DNA of 32,051 bases from Gnomoniopsis sp. IMI 355080 (Eukaryota > Ascomycota > Sordariomycetes > Diaporthales > Gnomoniaceae). Shown here piece after piece: positions 1-8,174 of this stretch. The notes beneath the pieces were generated by a model. That model saw only the letters and a list, made by a program, of their open reading frames with translations. It was not told where the DNA came from and did no database searches. How positions within the stretch are numbered: position 1 is the first letter of the stretch; each line of letters begins with the position of its first letter. A program made the position numbers and the translations under genes. The DNA lies in NCBI GenBank assembly GCA_027946555.1, contig JAPEVC010000317.1, forward strand, positions 1 to 32,051, in the 5' to 3' direction.

Positions 1-1089
1 CCCCCCCAGGCCCCTTTCAGCAGTACTCCCGGTTCCGGATCGGGGACGCAATCGGCCCCTTACTGGACCCATTCCACAACCCAACCCACACCGCAGGGTC
101 AGGCCTCTCCTGCTGACCGCCTCGCGGCACTTGAACTTCAGATCCAGCAGCTCCTCTTAGCCGGGTCCGTCTCGCGCCCGCGTCGCAAACGACTCGACCC
201 CGGGGAGAAGTTCTATAGGAATCGCAAGGTCTTCCCCGCGTGGCGAGCAACGATCAGTCACCTGCTACGTGTCGACGCCGAGTTTATCGGCGGGGCGGCA
301 GAGGCTTAGGTTTTCCTATAGAACCAGCTTGGTCCCACCGTCCAGGAACGTATGGCAACGTATTATAAGGAGGGCTCGCTCCGCGACTTCGATACCACTA
401 CTTTCCTCGACTATTTAGAGAACATCTACGGCGACCCGCATCGGGCGGAGATAGCGCTTGCTTCACTCGAAGCGCTCCAGATACGGGACTCAGATTCTTT
501 CGCCTCCTTCCTCGTCCACTTCGAGGAGCTCCTAGGCCTTACGGGAGGTCTCCACTAGTCGGACGAAGTCCGGGTGAACTATTTACGCAGTCGTTTATCG
601 TCGCGCCTACGGGAGAAGGCTATTACTACTCGGATCGATCGCTCATCATACCGGGCAGCGGTTAATAGTTACCGCGAGTTAGCCCAGGAGCTGGAGACGT
701 GGGATATGGAGAATCGATATAGGTTATCGAACCGACCCCGGCATAGGCCCACTCCTCCTACACGACCAGCCACATATCAGCCGGATATAGTAATGACCGG
801 CGTTTCCTCAGCCAATACCTCACCCGGGCACTACCGCATAAGGGGAACTACACGGGGCCGCGGCGGGCCCCGACGAGGCCAGTCCGGTCCCGGAGCTGGG
901 CAGTCTAGACGGGTTCGAGCCCAGTGGGTCCCACAAAGCACCCGCAACAAGCGACGGGAGCGTGGTACTTGCCTGCATTATAGCGGCGACGGACACTTCG
1001 TTCGCGACTATTCTCAGGACCCACCGCTCCCTCCCACTACTCAGGTTAGCCTGCTTAACGACGCCGACCAGGGCCCGGGAAACGAGTAG
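1..1089 (+). pseudogene. Gag (capsid/nucleocapsid) pseudogene, N-terminus missing
   Basis: This is the structural protein of the element's virus-like particle. Reading frame 1 is open from the left edge, apart from TAG codons at 307, 319 and 556, and ends at TAG 1087-1089. The region around 240-700 has the character of a retrotransposon gag (capsid) domain. It is followed by an Arg/Gly-rich stretch at 820-960, typical of a nucleic-acid-binding nucleocapsid. A zinc knuckle follows at 970-1011 with exact C-X2-C-X4-H-X4-C spacing. Its second and last Cys codons (979-981 and 1009-1011) now read TAT (Tyr), each one TG-to-TA change from Cys. The first 300 nt encode a Pro/Ser/Gln-rich leader and an amphipathic stretch. 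The true start codon is outside the window. The three stops and both lost Cys are RIP-type changes. Confidence 0.85.
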
Positions 1090-1125
1090 CTCTTGCACCA
1101 AGTCTCATGCAAGAGGAGGATAGAC
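1077..1125 (+). promoter_or_regulatory. -1 ribosomal frameshift signal between gag and pol
   Basis: The heptamer GGGAAAC at 1077-1083 lies in the gag frame as G GGA AAC, the canonical X_XXY_YYZ slippery site. It sits one codon before the gag stop (GAG TAG). Six nucleotides downstream a perfect 8-bp stem forms between 1090-1097 (CTCTTGCA) and 1108-1115 (TGCAAGAG), with a 10-nt loop. Loop bases 1102-1105 (GTCT) could pair with 1122-1125 (AGAC) to make a short H-type pseudoknot. Slipping back one base enters frame 3, which is the pol frame and has no stop at the junction. The stem appears untouched by RIP. The same heptamer is known from gag-pro shifts of some retroviruses. Activity here is inferred. 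Confidence 0.85.
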
Positions 1126-4100
1126 CCCGTTCTATACAGTTTACAGATGAAGATAGGGAAATTCACGACCGAATAGATGAACCTCCCTTCCTAATCCCTA
1201 TCTTAGTAAACCAGGCTTATAACCTGGAAGCGCAGGTAGATTGTGGCTGTGACTGTTATAATGCGATCAGTGAACGCGTCGCACAACGAATAGGGTTAGA
1301 GCAGATTCGACTAGCTAGACCTCGTGACCTTAGGGGAGTACTAGGCCTTGCGGTCCGTCGTGGTATTACCCACTTTGCTCGCTTTCGGTTAGATATCGAT
1401 GGCTACCAGCGCCTGGTATAGGCTTATATTGTCCCAGGCTTAGCCCGTGATTTAATCTTGGGAATACCCTAGCTTCGGCACCGGGGTATGGTAATAGATA
1501 CGAGGACTTTAGAGCTGCGTATTAAGGATACGGGCGGACTAGTAGTATAGGAGTCCTCGGCCCGGGCCCGCTTTAATATCGCCTCGGTCTCGGGAGCGGC
1601 ATACGACCTATGGCTACGCCGTCGACGGAGAGGCGTAGCGAACGGAATACGCTTTATTAGGGTCAGCTTAAAGGATATCACGGATATCCTTCAGCTGTAA
1701 GCTTTACCGCCTCCCGAGGACCCCTTAGCCACTCTTCCCCCGGAGTGCACGGCGTTCCGATCCCTCTTCGATAAAGATAAAGCAAGCAGCCTACCCCCAC
1801 ATCGAGGTACCTTTAACCACCATATTCGGTTACGACGGTCGCAAGATAGGTCTCATCCCGAGCTGCCATAGGGCCCGCTGTACTCTATGCCACGAGACCA
1901 GTTGCTAGAGCTCCGTCGCCAGATCACAGACCTTATGGATAAGGGATAGATCCGCGCTTCCTCCTCCCCGGCAGCAGCCCCGGTCCTTATAGTTCGGAAG
2001 GGGGACGGAGGGTGGCGCTTCTATATTGACTATCGCGCGCTCAACCGGATCACGGAGCAGGACCGGTTTCCCTTACCTTTAATTAAGGAAACGCTTCGCT
2101 CCCTCTCGAAGGCACGATAGTTTACTAAGTTAGATGTTAGATCGGCCTTCCACCGGATCCGGATCGCTCCAGGGGATAAGAAACTCACAGCTTTCCGGAC
2201 CCGGTTCGGCCTCTTCGAGTAGCTGGTTACCCCTTTCGGCTTAGCCGGGGCTCCAGCGACCTTCCAGCGTTATATTAACAATACGCTTCACGGGATTCTC
2301 GATGAATATATGACAGCCTACCTGGATAATCTATTGATCTTCTCGGACGGATCGAGGGCGGACCATATAAGGAAAGTGGTGGAGGTCCTCCGCCGCCTCC
2401 AGGAGGCCGGCTTAAACCTTAATATTAATAAATGCTCTTTCGCGGTGAAGGAGACAAAGTACCTAGGATTTATTATAACGGCCGGGGTAGGGGTAAAGGC
2501 GGATCCGGAGAAAGTCCGCGCTATAGAGGAATAGAAACCTCTATCCCGCCTTCGAGATATCCGTAGCTTCCTGGGGTTTACTAATTTTTACCGGGACTTT
2601 ATCGACTCCTTCTCCGATATCTGCGAACCTCTCACACGTCTTACAAAGAAGGGTATCCCCTTTTAGTAGGATGCCGCGGCCGACTCGGCATTCCGGCATC
2701 TTAAGGCGGCATTCATCACGGCCCCGGTCCTCGCCTAGTGGGACCCCGACCGTATAACGGTTATGGAAGCTAATAGCTCTGGTAATGCCATTGGAGGGGC
2801 TCTCTCTCAGTACAACTCGAAGGGTATCCTCCGCCCAGTCGCCTTCCACTCGGCTCAACTAACCCCTACTCAACGGAACTATACGATTCACGATAAGGAA
2901 CTCTTAGCTATAGTCTCATACTTAGAGGCTTAGTCCTCAGAATTACATAGCGTTCGGCATACCTTTACTATCCTCACCGACCATAAGGGTCTGGAGTACT
3001 TCACCCGCCCTCGGTTAATCTCGGAACGGCAAGCACGTTAGGCCGAGACGCTTTCGCTCTTCAAGTTTCACTTAAAGTACCGTCCGGGACGGCTGGCCGC
3101 GGTGCCCGACGCCCTCTCACGCCGTTCCCAGGACGCTCCCATTACCCGACAACGTCACGATACCATCTTCCGTCCGGTCTCCATTTCGGTTAGCTATCCT
3201 CGGACGCGGATTACGCTTACCCAGGCAGGGACCGGGCAAATATCGCCCTCGACCCGGGCCCACACATCCCCCGCACCACGCGGCGACGCAATCTTTCCAG
3301 ACGCCACGTTGCAGGAACTCTAGGACGAAGGGGTCCGCGTAGATCCGGGATATCTCCCTCGCCTGGAGGCGGTCAGATAAGGCTCCCGCTCTTTTCCCAC
3401 CTCGGCGGCGACACAGGCCCAGATTGCGGACTACTCCATCAACGCCTATAGAGCGCTTCAGTATCGAGGACGGCTCTAGCTCCCTAACTTCGAACCGCTT
3501 ACAACTCGGATTCTACAACGCCTTCACGACTCTCCCGTGGTAGGCCACTCGGGAAGGAACTCTACCTTCCGAGCTCTTGCTCGTGAGTATTATTAGGATG
3601 GAATATCTCAGGCGGTGAGGGCATTCTGCCGTACATATGATGTCTGCCGCCGAAGCACCCCTTCACGGCGTCTCCGGCAAGGCCTCCTCCAGCCCATCCC
3701 GGTAGCAGACCGCTTCTAGTCACAGATCTCGGTAGACTTTATAGTTAATCTCCCCTCGCAGGGTAACGGCCCGCGGTATTTAATAGTCCTTACTGATCGT
3801 CTCTCTAAGTATATCCAGCTAGAGGCGATAGACTCGATATCAGCCGAGTCGTATGCAGCCCGTTTCCGTGATAGTTGGTAGCGCTTCCATAGCTTCCCTA
3901 TAAGCATTATTAATGACCGAGGCTCGGACTGGGTCGGCGCCTTCTAGTCTACACTCTATCAGCTAGTCGGCATTAAGCAGCTCCTCTCCACAGCTTATCA
4001 CCCGGAGACCGATAGTGGAACGGAACAGGCGAACCAGGAAGTCCAACAGTACCTCCGAGCCTTTATCTCATACTCCCAGTTCGACTGGTCTAGGTTCCTT

Positions 4101-5114
4101 CCGGCTTACCAGTTAGCATTAAACAACCGAGACTCATCAGTCACCGGTGTGAGTCCGAATCGCCTTCTTAACGGCTTCGATATTCCTGCAGTTCCAACAA
4201 TCCCAGACCCATCTCCGCCCACCTCTAGTCCAAAGGCTCGTGCAACAGCCTTCCTCCGCCACCTCCATGAGGGGGAGGCTGTCGCCCAGGCAGCTATCGC
4301 ATAGGCACAGCAGCAACAGGAATCGGCGGCGAACCGTCGCCGTCGCCCAGCTGAAGCTTACCGCGTGGGTAATTGGGTCTGGCTCAGTCTCCGCAATATC
4401 AAAACCAACCGTCCCAGCAAGAAGTTCGACTGGCTATATAATAAATACCGTGTTATTGCCGTACCGGACCCGCTCACCGTAGTCCTCGATATCCCGGGAG
4501 GCCTCTATAATAAGTTCCATATCGACTTAGTGGAGCGTGATAGGGAGAACCCGCTCCCATCCCAGGAACGCACTGACTCACATCCTCCCCCGGTCTTATT
4601 ACCATCCGACCTAGATGGCTCCCCGCAAGAGGAGTTCCTTATGGAGGAGATCCTCCAGGCCAAGAACGCACGGGGCCATGGCCGCAAGCGCCAGGTCCTG
4701 GTCAAATACGTGGGCTACGACACTCCGGAATAGCAACCCCTCGAATTCGTTAAAGACACCGAGGCCTTGGACCGCTTTGAGGCCAAGTGGGGTGATGTGC
4801 GGACGCACGACGGGCCCGCGTCGCGCCGACGCCAGCTCCGTTCCACTCGCCCACTGTAGTCGGCCCCGGTCCTCGTCGAGGGAGGATGGCATAACGCTGA
4901 CAAGGCGGGGTCGAGGCGGGGTCGGGTCGGACGCGGGGTGCGGACACTACATCACATCGTGAGATATATCGGATGGAGGGGAGAACTATGGCTTACCTCG
5001 CTGCCGGATCGTCACCGCAGCTCACGCTGCATAACATCGGTCAGCGGCGTCGGCTATCTACTTCTAGTATACTTATTCCAACACAACGACGAAGGCCAGC
5101 AGGGCGAAGACTAA
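1077..5114 (+). pseudogene. Pol polyprotein pseudogene: protease, RT, RNase H, integrase, chromodomain
   Basis: Frame 3 is read after the -1 shift; an internal ATG lies at 1107. Domains in order: aspartic protease (Asp-Cys-Gly motif at 1239-1247); reverse transcriptase about 1890-2530; RNase H about 2750-3120; integrase about 3500-4150 with catalytic Asp 3735, Asp 3915 and Glu 4023, giving exact D-35-E spacing; a C-terminal integrase module about 4350-4560; and a chromodomain about 4634-4791. The frame ends at TAA 5112-5114, with a possible earlier natural end near 4857. About 23 in-frame stops interrupt it, mostly at positions where the family has Trp or Gln. RIP also hit catalytic residues. 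The RT YxDD box reads YLDN (Asn 2328-2330). The RNase H catalytic Asp is Asn (2772-2774). The integrase zinc-site Cys at 3636-3638 is Tyr. The integrase DDE triad itself is intact. The product, if intact, would copy and integrate the element, with the chromodomain steering it to modified histones. Confidence 0.9.
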
Positions 5115-5122
5115 GTCTTCGC
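5104..5122. repeat. 19-nt palindrome between convergent pol and antisense gene
   Basis: GCGAAGACT and AGTCTTCGC are perfect inverted repeats around a single central A. The palindrome spans the terminal TAA of pol (5112-5114) and lies 41 bp before the end of the antisense gene at 5164. As RNA it could form an 8-bp hairpin from either strand. Its position between two convergent reading frames suggests a role in 3' end formation or strand separation, but that is inference. Confidence 0.6.
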
Positions 5123-5163
5123 AACCTCATGCTCAATGCATGACACAGACGTGCTCCTGCTTT

Positions 5164-6590
5164 CTAACGCTCACGGCGGCGTCGCGCCTCCTCCGAGGGC
5201 GACAACCGCTCCTCCTCCGAGGGCGACAACCGCTCCTCCTCCGACAGCGGGATGCGAGAACGACGGCGGCGAGACGAGGACGACGAGCCGACCTCATCAC
5301 GGAACAGACACGCGGTAGGGTCGTGGCGATAGGATAAGCTGGTACGGTGCGAGCGCGGAGCGCTATGCTTAGTGCGCGGGGTGCGGTAGTCGCGGTGGCG
5401 CTCGGTGCGAGGGGTACGAGAAGGGGGCATCCGAGTATTGATGTTACGACGCAAAGCGTCGATGGCGACGGCGAGCGTGTTGGACTCTTCGCGCCGGTTG
5501 GCGCGGTCCTCGTCAGCGCGGCGCTGTCACACTTGAGTTAGTCTGTGGCCGACACGGTCCCACACCGGGCCCGGTCTTCGACCAGGCGGGGGTTAGTACT
5601 TACCTCGAGGTCGACGACAGCTTGCTGGGTGGCGGCTTGCTGCTGGCCAATCTAGTTGAAGGCACCGGCGAGGCGGCTCACGAACTCCACCGGCATAGCC
5701 ACTTCTTATCGCCCATACTGGTTGCCACGCGGCGCCACGGCGCCACGAGTGGGAGTTATGTCGAAGCCAAAAGGCGACGACGAGGCAGAGCCAGGAAACG
5801 TGAAGGGAGAGTTGTTGGGAGCGTGGGGAGGCGTGGCAGCGGCGGGAGACGTGTTGACGGCGGCAGCAGCGCGAGCATGGCGATCACGGGCCGGGACCGC
5901 TTCGGGCGCGACGCGCATAGGGTTGGCGGCGTCGGCGGCAAGCTGGCGGCGCCAGCGAGCGACGGTATTGATGAAGGCAGGGGTCAGGATGGTGCGGTGA
6001 CCAGGGACGTTGCCGACTTTCTTGCGGGCGGGGGTGATGATGGCCTGGTTGTGGGAGGCGAGGCGGATGAGGTCGTCGAGGCGGTTACGCAGCATGATGC
6101 TGATGGCGAGCAGGTATGACAACTTGTGACGTTAGCAAGGACCGAACGGTCGCGACGCGTTCCCACACCGCGCCCGGTGCGGGTGCGCGTCGTGAGCATG
6201 AAGATTGAGGAATGGCAGACTCACCTAATCACACCTGCGGTGCTTCGCACCATAACGGGTATAACCCTGGCCGCGCTGGGACTTGGTGCACACCGGCACG
6301 GTTCCGTTCTCGCATAGCTCGTTTGCACAGCCGTCACAGATGGTGGAGAGCTCTTCGTCGGGTTCGTCATCGTCATCGTCGCTGATCACAACCACGTCAC
6401 CGATGACTCGGCGACGCTACAAAGCGGTATCAGTCAGGTCGCGTCTAGGTACCGACGCGGTACCGACATAAATGCGACGCGTTGGAGGAGTACTCACATT
6501 GGGACCACGTCCAGGTTGGCGGCCGCCGCCGCCTGGAGCTCTAGCAGCAGCGTAACCACCACCCAGACCGTTCTGGACGGCCGCAGACAT
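5164..6590 (-). pseudogene. Antisense four-exon passenger gene inside the retrotransposon, RIP-interrupted
   Basis: On the minus strand the exons are 6498-6590, 6225-6416, 5604-6122 and 5164-5523. The introns are 6417-6497, 6123-6224 and 5524-5603, each with GTGAGT or GTAAGT donors and CTGAC/CTAAC branch sites before AG. All junctions are phase 0 and the exons sum to 1164 nt (387 codons plus stop). Three in-frame stops (TAG 6225-6227, TAA 5706-5708, TAG 5652-5654) each become Gln by reverting one CpA-to-TpA change. The predicted protein has a Gly/Arg-rich N-terminus (1-31), an acidic run (about 43-50), a Cys cluster (C-X2-C-X4-C-X7-C, then one more Cys), a basic helical region, and a Pro/Ala-rich linker. 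A Gln-rich probable coiled coil spans exons 3-4, and an Arg/Ser/Glu-rich tail carries an 8-residue repeat. I recognise no family. RNA binding or nuclear action is only a guess from composition. The start was chosen because it opens exon 1 in frame and follows a pyrimidine-rich leader. Confidence 0.8.
5187..5244. repeat. 24-bp tandem repeat in the last exon of the antisense gene
   Basis: Two full copies of a 24-bp unit (5187-5210 and 5211-5234) are followed by a 10-bp partial copy. In the antisense frame each unit encodes eight residues rich in Glu, Ser, Arg and Leu with a Ser-Pro pair. The unit length is a multiple of three, so copy-number change keeps the frame, which fits a coding repeat. 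Confidence 0.85.
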
Positions 6591-6830
6591 AATGCTTAAC
6601 GTTGGCGAGGTGAGGACTGGTGGGGCAGGTGCGGGCGCGATGCTCTTGCTGATCGACTGATTGATTGATTGACGGATGGACTGCTTGATTGATTGATTAA
6701 AAAGGAAGGACCGAAGTCCGGGAACGTGGTGGGGACGGGGCGGGCGCGGTTTAGGTACGAAGCGTTTGAAAGAAGAAGGAAGGAGGTTTGCAATTCGGAT
6801 CCGACGCGGATCCGAGCTTTTAAGCTGTGG
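6591..6830 (-). promoter_or_regulatory. Leader and putative promoter of the antisense gene
   Basis: Read on the minus strand, the DNA before the antisense ATG (6590) is pyrimidine-rich with CAATCAAT-type tetranucleotide repeats (about 6650-6700). This is the usual look of a fungal 5' leader. Further upstream, two copies of the palindrome CGGATCCG lie three bases apart (6796-6803 and 6807-6814), beside AGCTTTTAAGCT (about 6816-6827), which may serve as a weak TATA-like element. A paired CGG/CCG arrangement resembles binding sites of Zn2Cys6 factors in general. I see no sense-strand gene in 6591-7076. Confidence 0.45.
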
Positions 6831-7076
6831 GACGTGGCCTATGCACGAAACGGCAGAATTCAGACCGCCTGCGAAATGCAGCCGTGACCATACACACGGC
6901 GGCAGAACCCACACCGCCCGCACAACTGACAGGGATACGACCGCCACGACAACGGGCTGCAGCCAGGTGGCGTCCACTCCGACCCATGAGCGGCATCAGC
7001 GTGCCACCACACAGCCACCAGTCCTGACCCGTCCTCTTCCCACGGTGGCAACTTGTAGGCGATTGAGAGGCCCTCT

Positions 7077-7094
7077 GAGGACGGCGGAGGGGCA
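7077..7094 (+). other. Polypurine tract before the 3' LTR
   Basis: A purine-rich run (GAGGACGGCGGAGGGGCA) directly abuts the TGTTATG start of the LTR. Ty3/gypsy elements prime plus-strand DNA synthesis from such a tract. Its presence here, 2 kb after pol, is the main argument that the antisense gene lies inside the element. Confidence 0.65.
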
Positions 7095-7283
7095 TGTTAT
7101 GGGCTCGGGCTTTGCCCGGCCTAGATGAGCAGTCCGGAGCTGGTCCGGAGCAACCCACATAGTAATATATATAGCGCGCTCCTCCCAGCTGGCTCAACCC
7201 AGCTCATAGCTAGATTCCGTATCAGAATTCATACTTCCAATTAGGCACTTGCCAGCAGTAGCTTCGTAAGTCAGACCTTCACA
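7095..7283 (+). repeat. 3' long terminal repeat, about 189 bp
   Basis: The segment begins TGTTATGGGC and ends CTTCACA, so it has TGT...ACA ends. It holds a TATA-like run (TAATATATATAG, about 7162-7173) followed by a GC-rich start region. Length and layout are usual for fungal gypsy LTRs. The right edge is set where the composition changes sharply to AT-rich flank; it may be off by a few bases because the 5' copy is not in the window. Confidence 0.7.
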
Positions 7284-7533
7284 ATTATTATTATTTAAAA
7301 TATCTTATATCTTTTAATATTTATTATTTTAATTATATTAATTAATATTATATAGTATTTATATATATATATAGCGTTAAAGAGGACTTATATTATAGGG
7401 TATAACTTTGCTAGTTAGTAACTTCTATATAGCGAGTTCTGGTTTCCGTTAAGAACTTACGAGCGGGGACTCGTTCCAGCTAAGAACTTTAGGTATATAA
7501 TAGATTATTTTTAGCTCTAAATACATTAAAATA
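7284..7533. other. AT-rich flank of the insertion, no gene
   Basis: After the LTR the DNA is almost pure A/T to about 7375 (TTA, TATA and TTAATTAA runs), then mixed up to the tRNA. No ORF or conserved signal is visible. It is compatible with older, heavily RIP-mutated repeat sequence into which the retrotransposon inserted. Confidence 0.6.
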
Positions 7534-7629
7534 GGCGCTGTGGCGGAGTGGTCTAACGCGATAGACTTGAATTATTCGTTTAAATATCTATTCTCTTCGG
7601 AGGCACAAGTTCGAACCTTGTCAGCGTCG
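7534..7629 (+). tRNA. tRNA-Ser(UGA) with a 14-nt intron
   Basis: The cloverleaf is complete. The acceptor stem GGCGCTG pairs with CAGCGTC, with discriminator G at 7629. The D arm is GCGGAGTGGTCTAACGC. The anticodon stem ATAGA (7561-7565) pairs with TCTAT (7587-7591). The anticodon is TGA at 7568-7570, followed by A37. The intron, TTATTCGTTTAAAT, occupies 7572-7585, the canonical position. A long variable arm (CTCTTCGGAG) marks a class II (Ser) tRNA. The T arm is ACAAG-TTCGAAC-CTTGT. All stems pair, so it looks functional despite the AT-rich setting. It decodes UCA codons. Confidence 0.92.
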
Positions 7630-7635
7630 TTTCTA

Positions 7636-7657
7636 TTTTGCTTGTTTTAATTTTTTT
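7636..7657 (+). terminator. RNA polymerase III T-run terminators after tRNA-Ser
   Basis: A T4 run at 7636-7639 lies 7 nt after the mature tRNA end, and a stronger T7 run lies at 7651-7657. Pol III stops at such runs. Confidence 0.7.
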
Positions 7658-8174
7658 GATTAATCCATGCGGACATCACTTCTCAACCTAGAAAATTTAT
7701 TTGTGCGGTCATTGGGAAGGAGCTATGGTGGGTGGGACGTATATTAGTAAGTGCTTCTTACTCTAGAACTTAGCTCGCTGCTTAGAACTAAAAGTAAGCA
7801 GTGTAAACCTCACAACTTTGCATAGTTAATCTTCTATATATATATACAGCAACTACGCTAAATGAAAGTTATAATTACTTTATATTAGAAATATATATTT
7901 CTGTTACACTCTCCAAGTCCAGATACCACGCCCGCCGCTCCATTATCTCTTCAGTGACCTAGGCCACCTTGTAAAAGAGATGCAAATATTCCCATTCTCA
8001 ACTCATCATATACAGACATAGCGGAGAAAGTAGTCAGTCGATAGTAGATTTCATTGTACTATGGAAAGCTCCTTGTTTTGCAATGGCTGGTAGTGGAAAC
8101 TCTCTCACTTGTCTGGCGTCCGTGTTATTCCAGCAGTGAACGTGCGGCTTCGTCTAAGAGGACCCACATCCTTC
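7658..8174. other. Non-coding spacer, AT-rich
   Basis: No convincing ORF is present. There are TA-dinucleotide runs near 7835-7850 and 7885-7895, and scattered TAGAACT-like words. It may be decayed repeat sequence, but no ends of an element can be seen. Confidence 0.5.

Larger units (their letters stand above)
1..7283 (+). mobile_element. Ty3/gypsy LTR retrotransposon (chromovirus), 5' end outside window, RIP-damaged
   Basis: A single element reads left to right: gag, frameshift signal, pol (PR-RT-RH-IN-chromodomain), an antisense gene, a polypurine tract and a 3' LTR. The protease-RT-RNase H-integrase order is that of Ty3/gypsy elements, and the C-terminal chromodomain places it in the chromovirus group. 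The 5' LTR and primer-binding site lie left of the window, so LTR identity and target-site duplication cannot be checked. By my reading gag-pol carries roughly 25 internal stops, nearly all TAG plus one TAA and no TGA. This is what CpA-to-TpA changes give at Trp (TGG) and Gln (CAG, CAA) codons, so the copy is dead. GC content stays high, so the mutation load is moderate. The assignment of 5115-7094 to the element rests on the polypurine tract plus LTR at 7077-7283. Confidence 0.88.

Noticed and set aside
4971..5112. A purine-rich stretch right after the chromodomain as the true polypurine tract, with the 3' LTR starting near 4988.
   Set aside because: No TG...CA segment with promoter-like content follows it, and pol stays open through the area. 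The tract at 7077-7094 abuts a much better LTR.
1..5114. TAG codons read as sense (code reassignment or readthrough).
   Set aside because: Normal TGG Trp codons are still present, the TAGs fall at both Trp and Gln sites, and one Gln site is TAA. RIP explains all of them.
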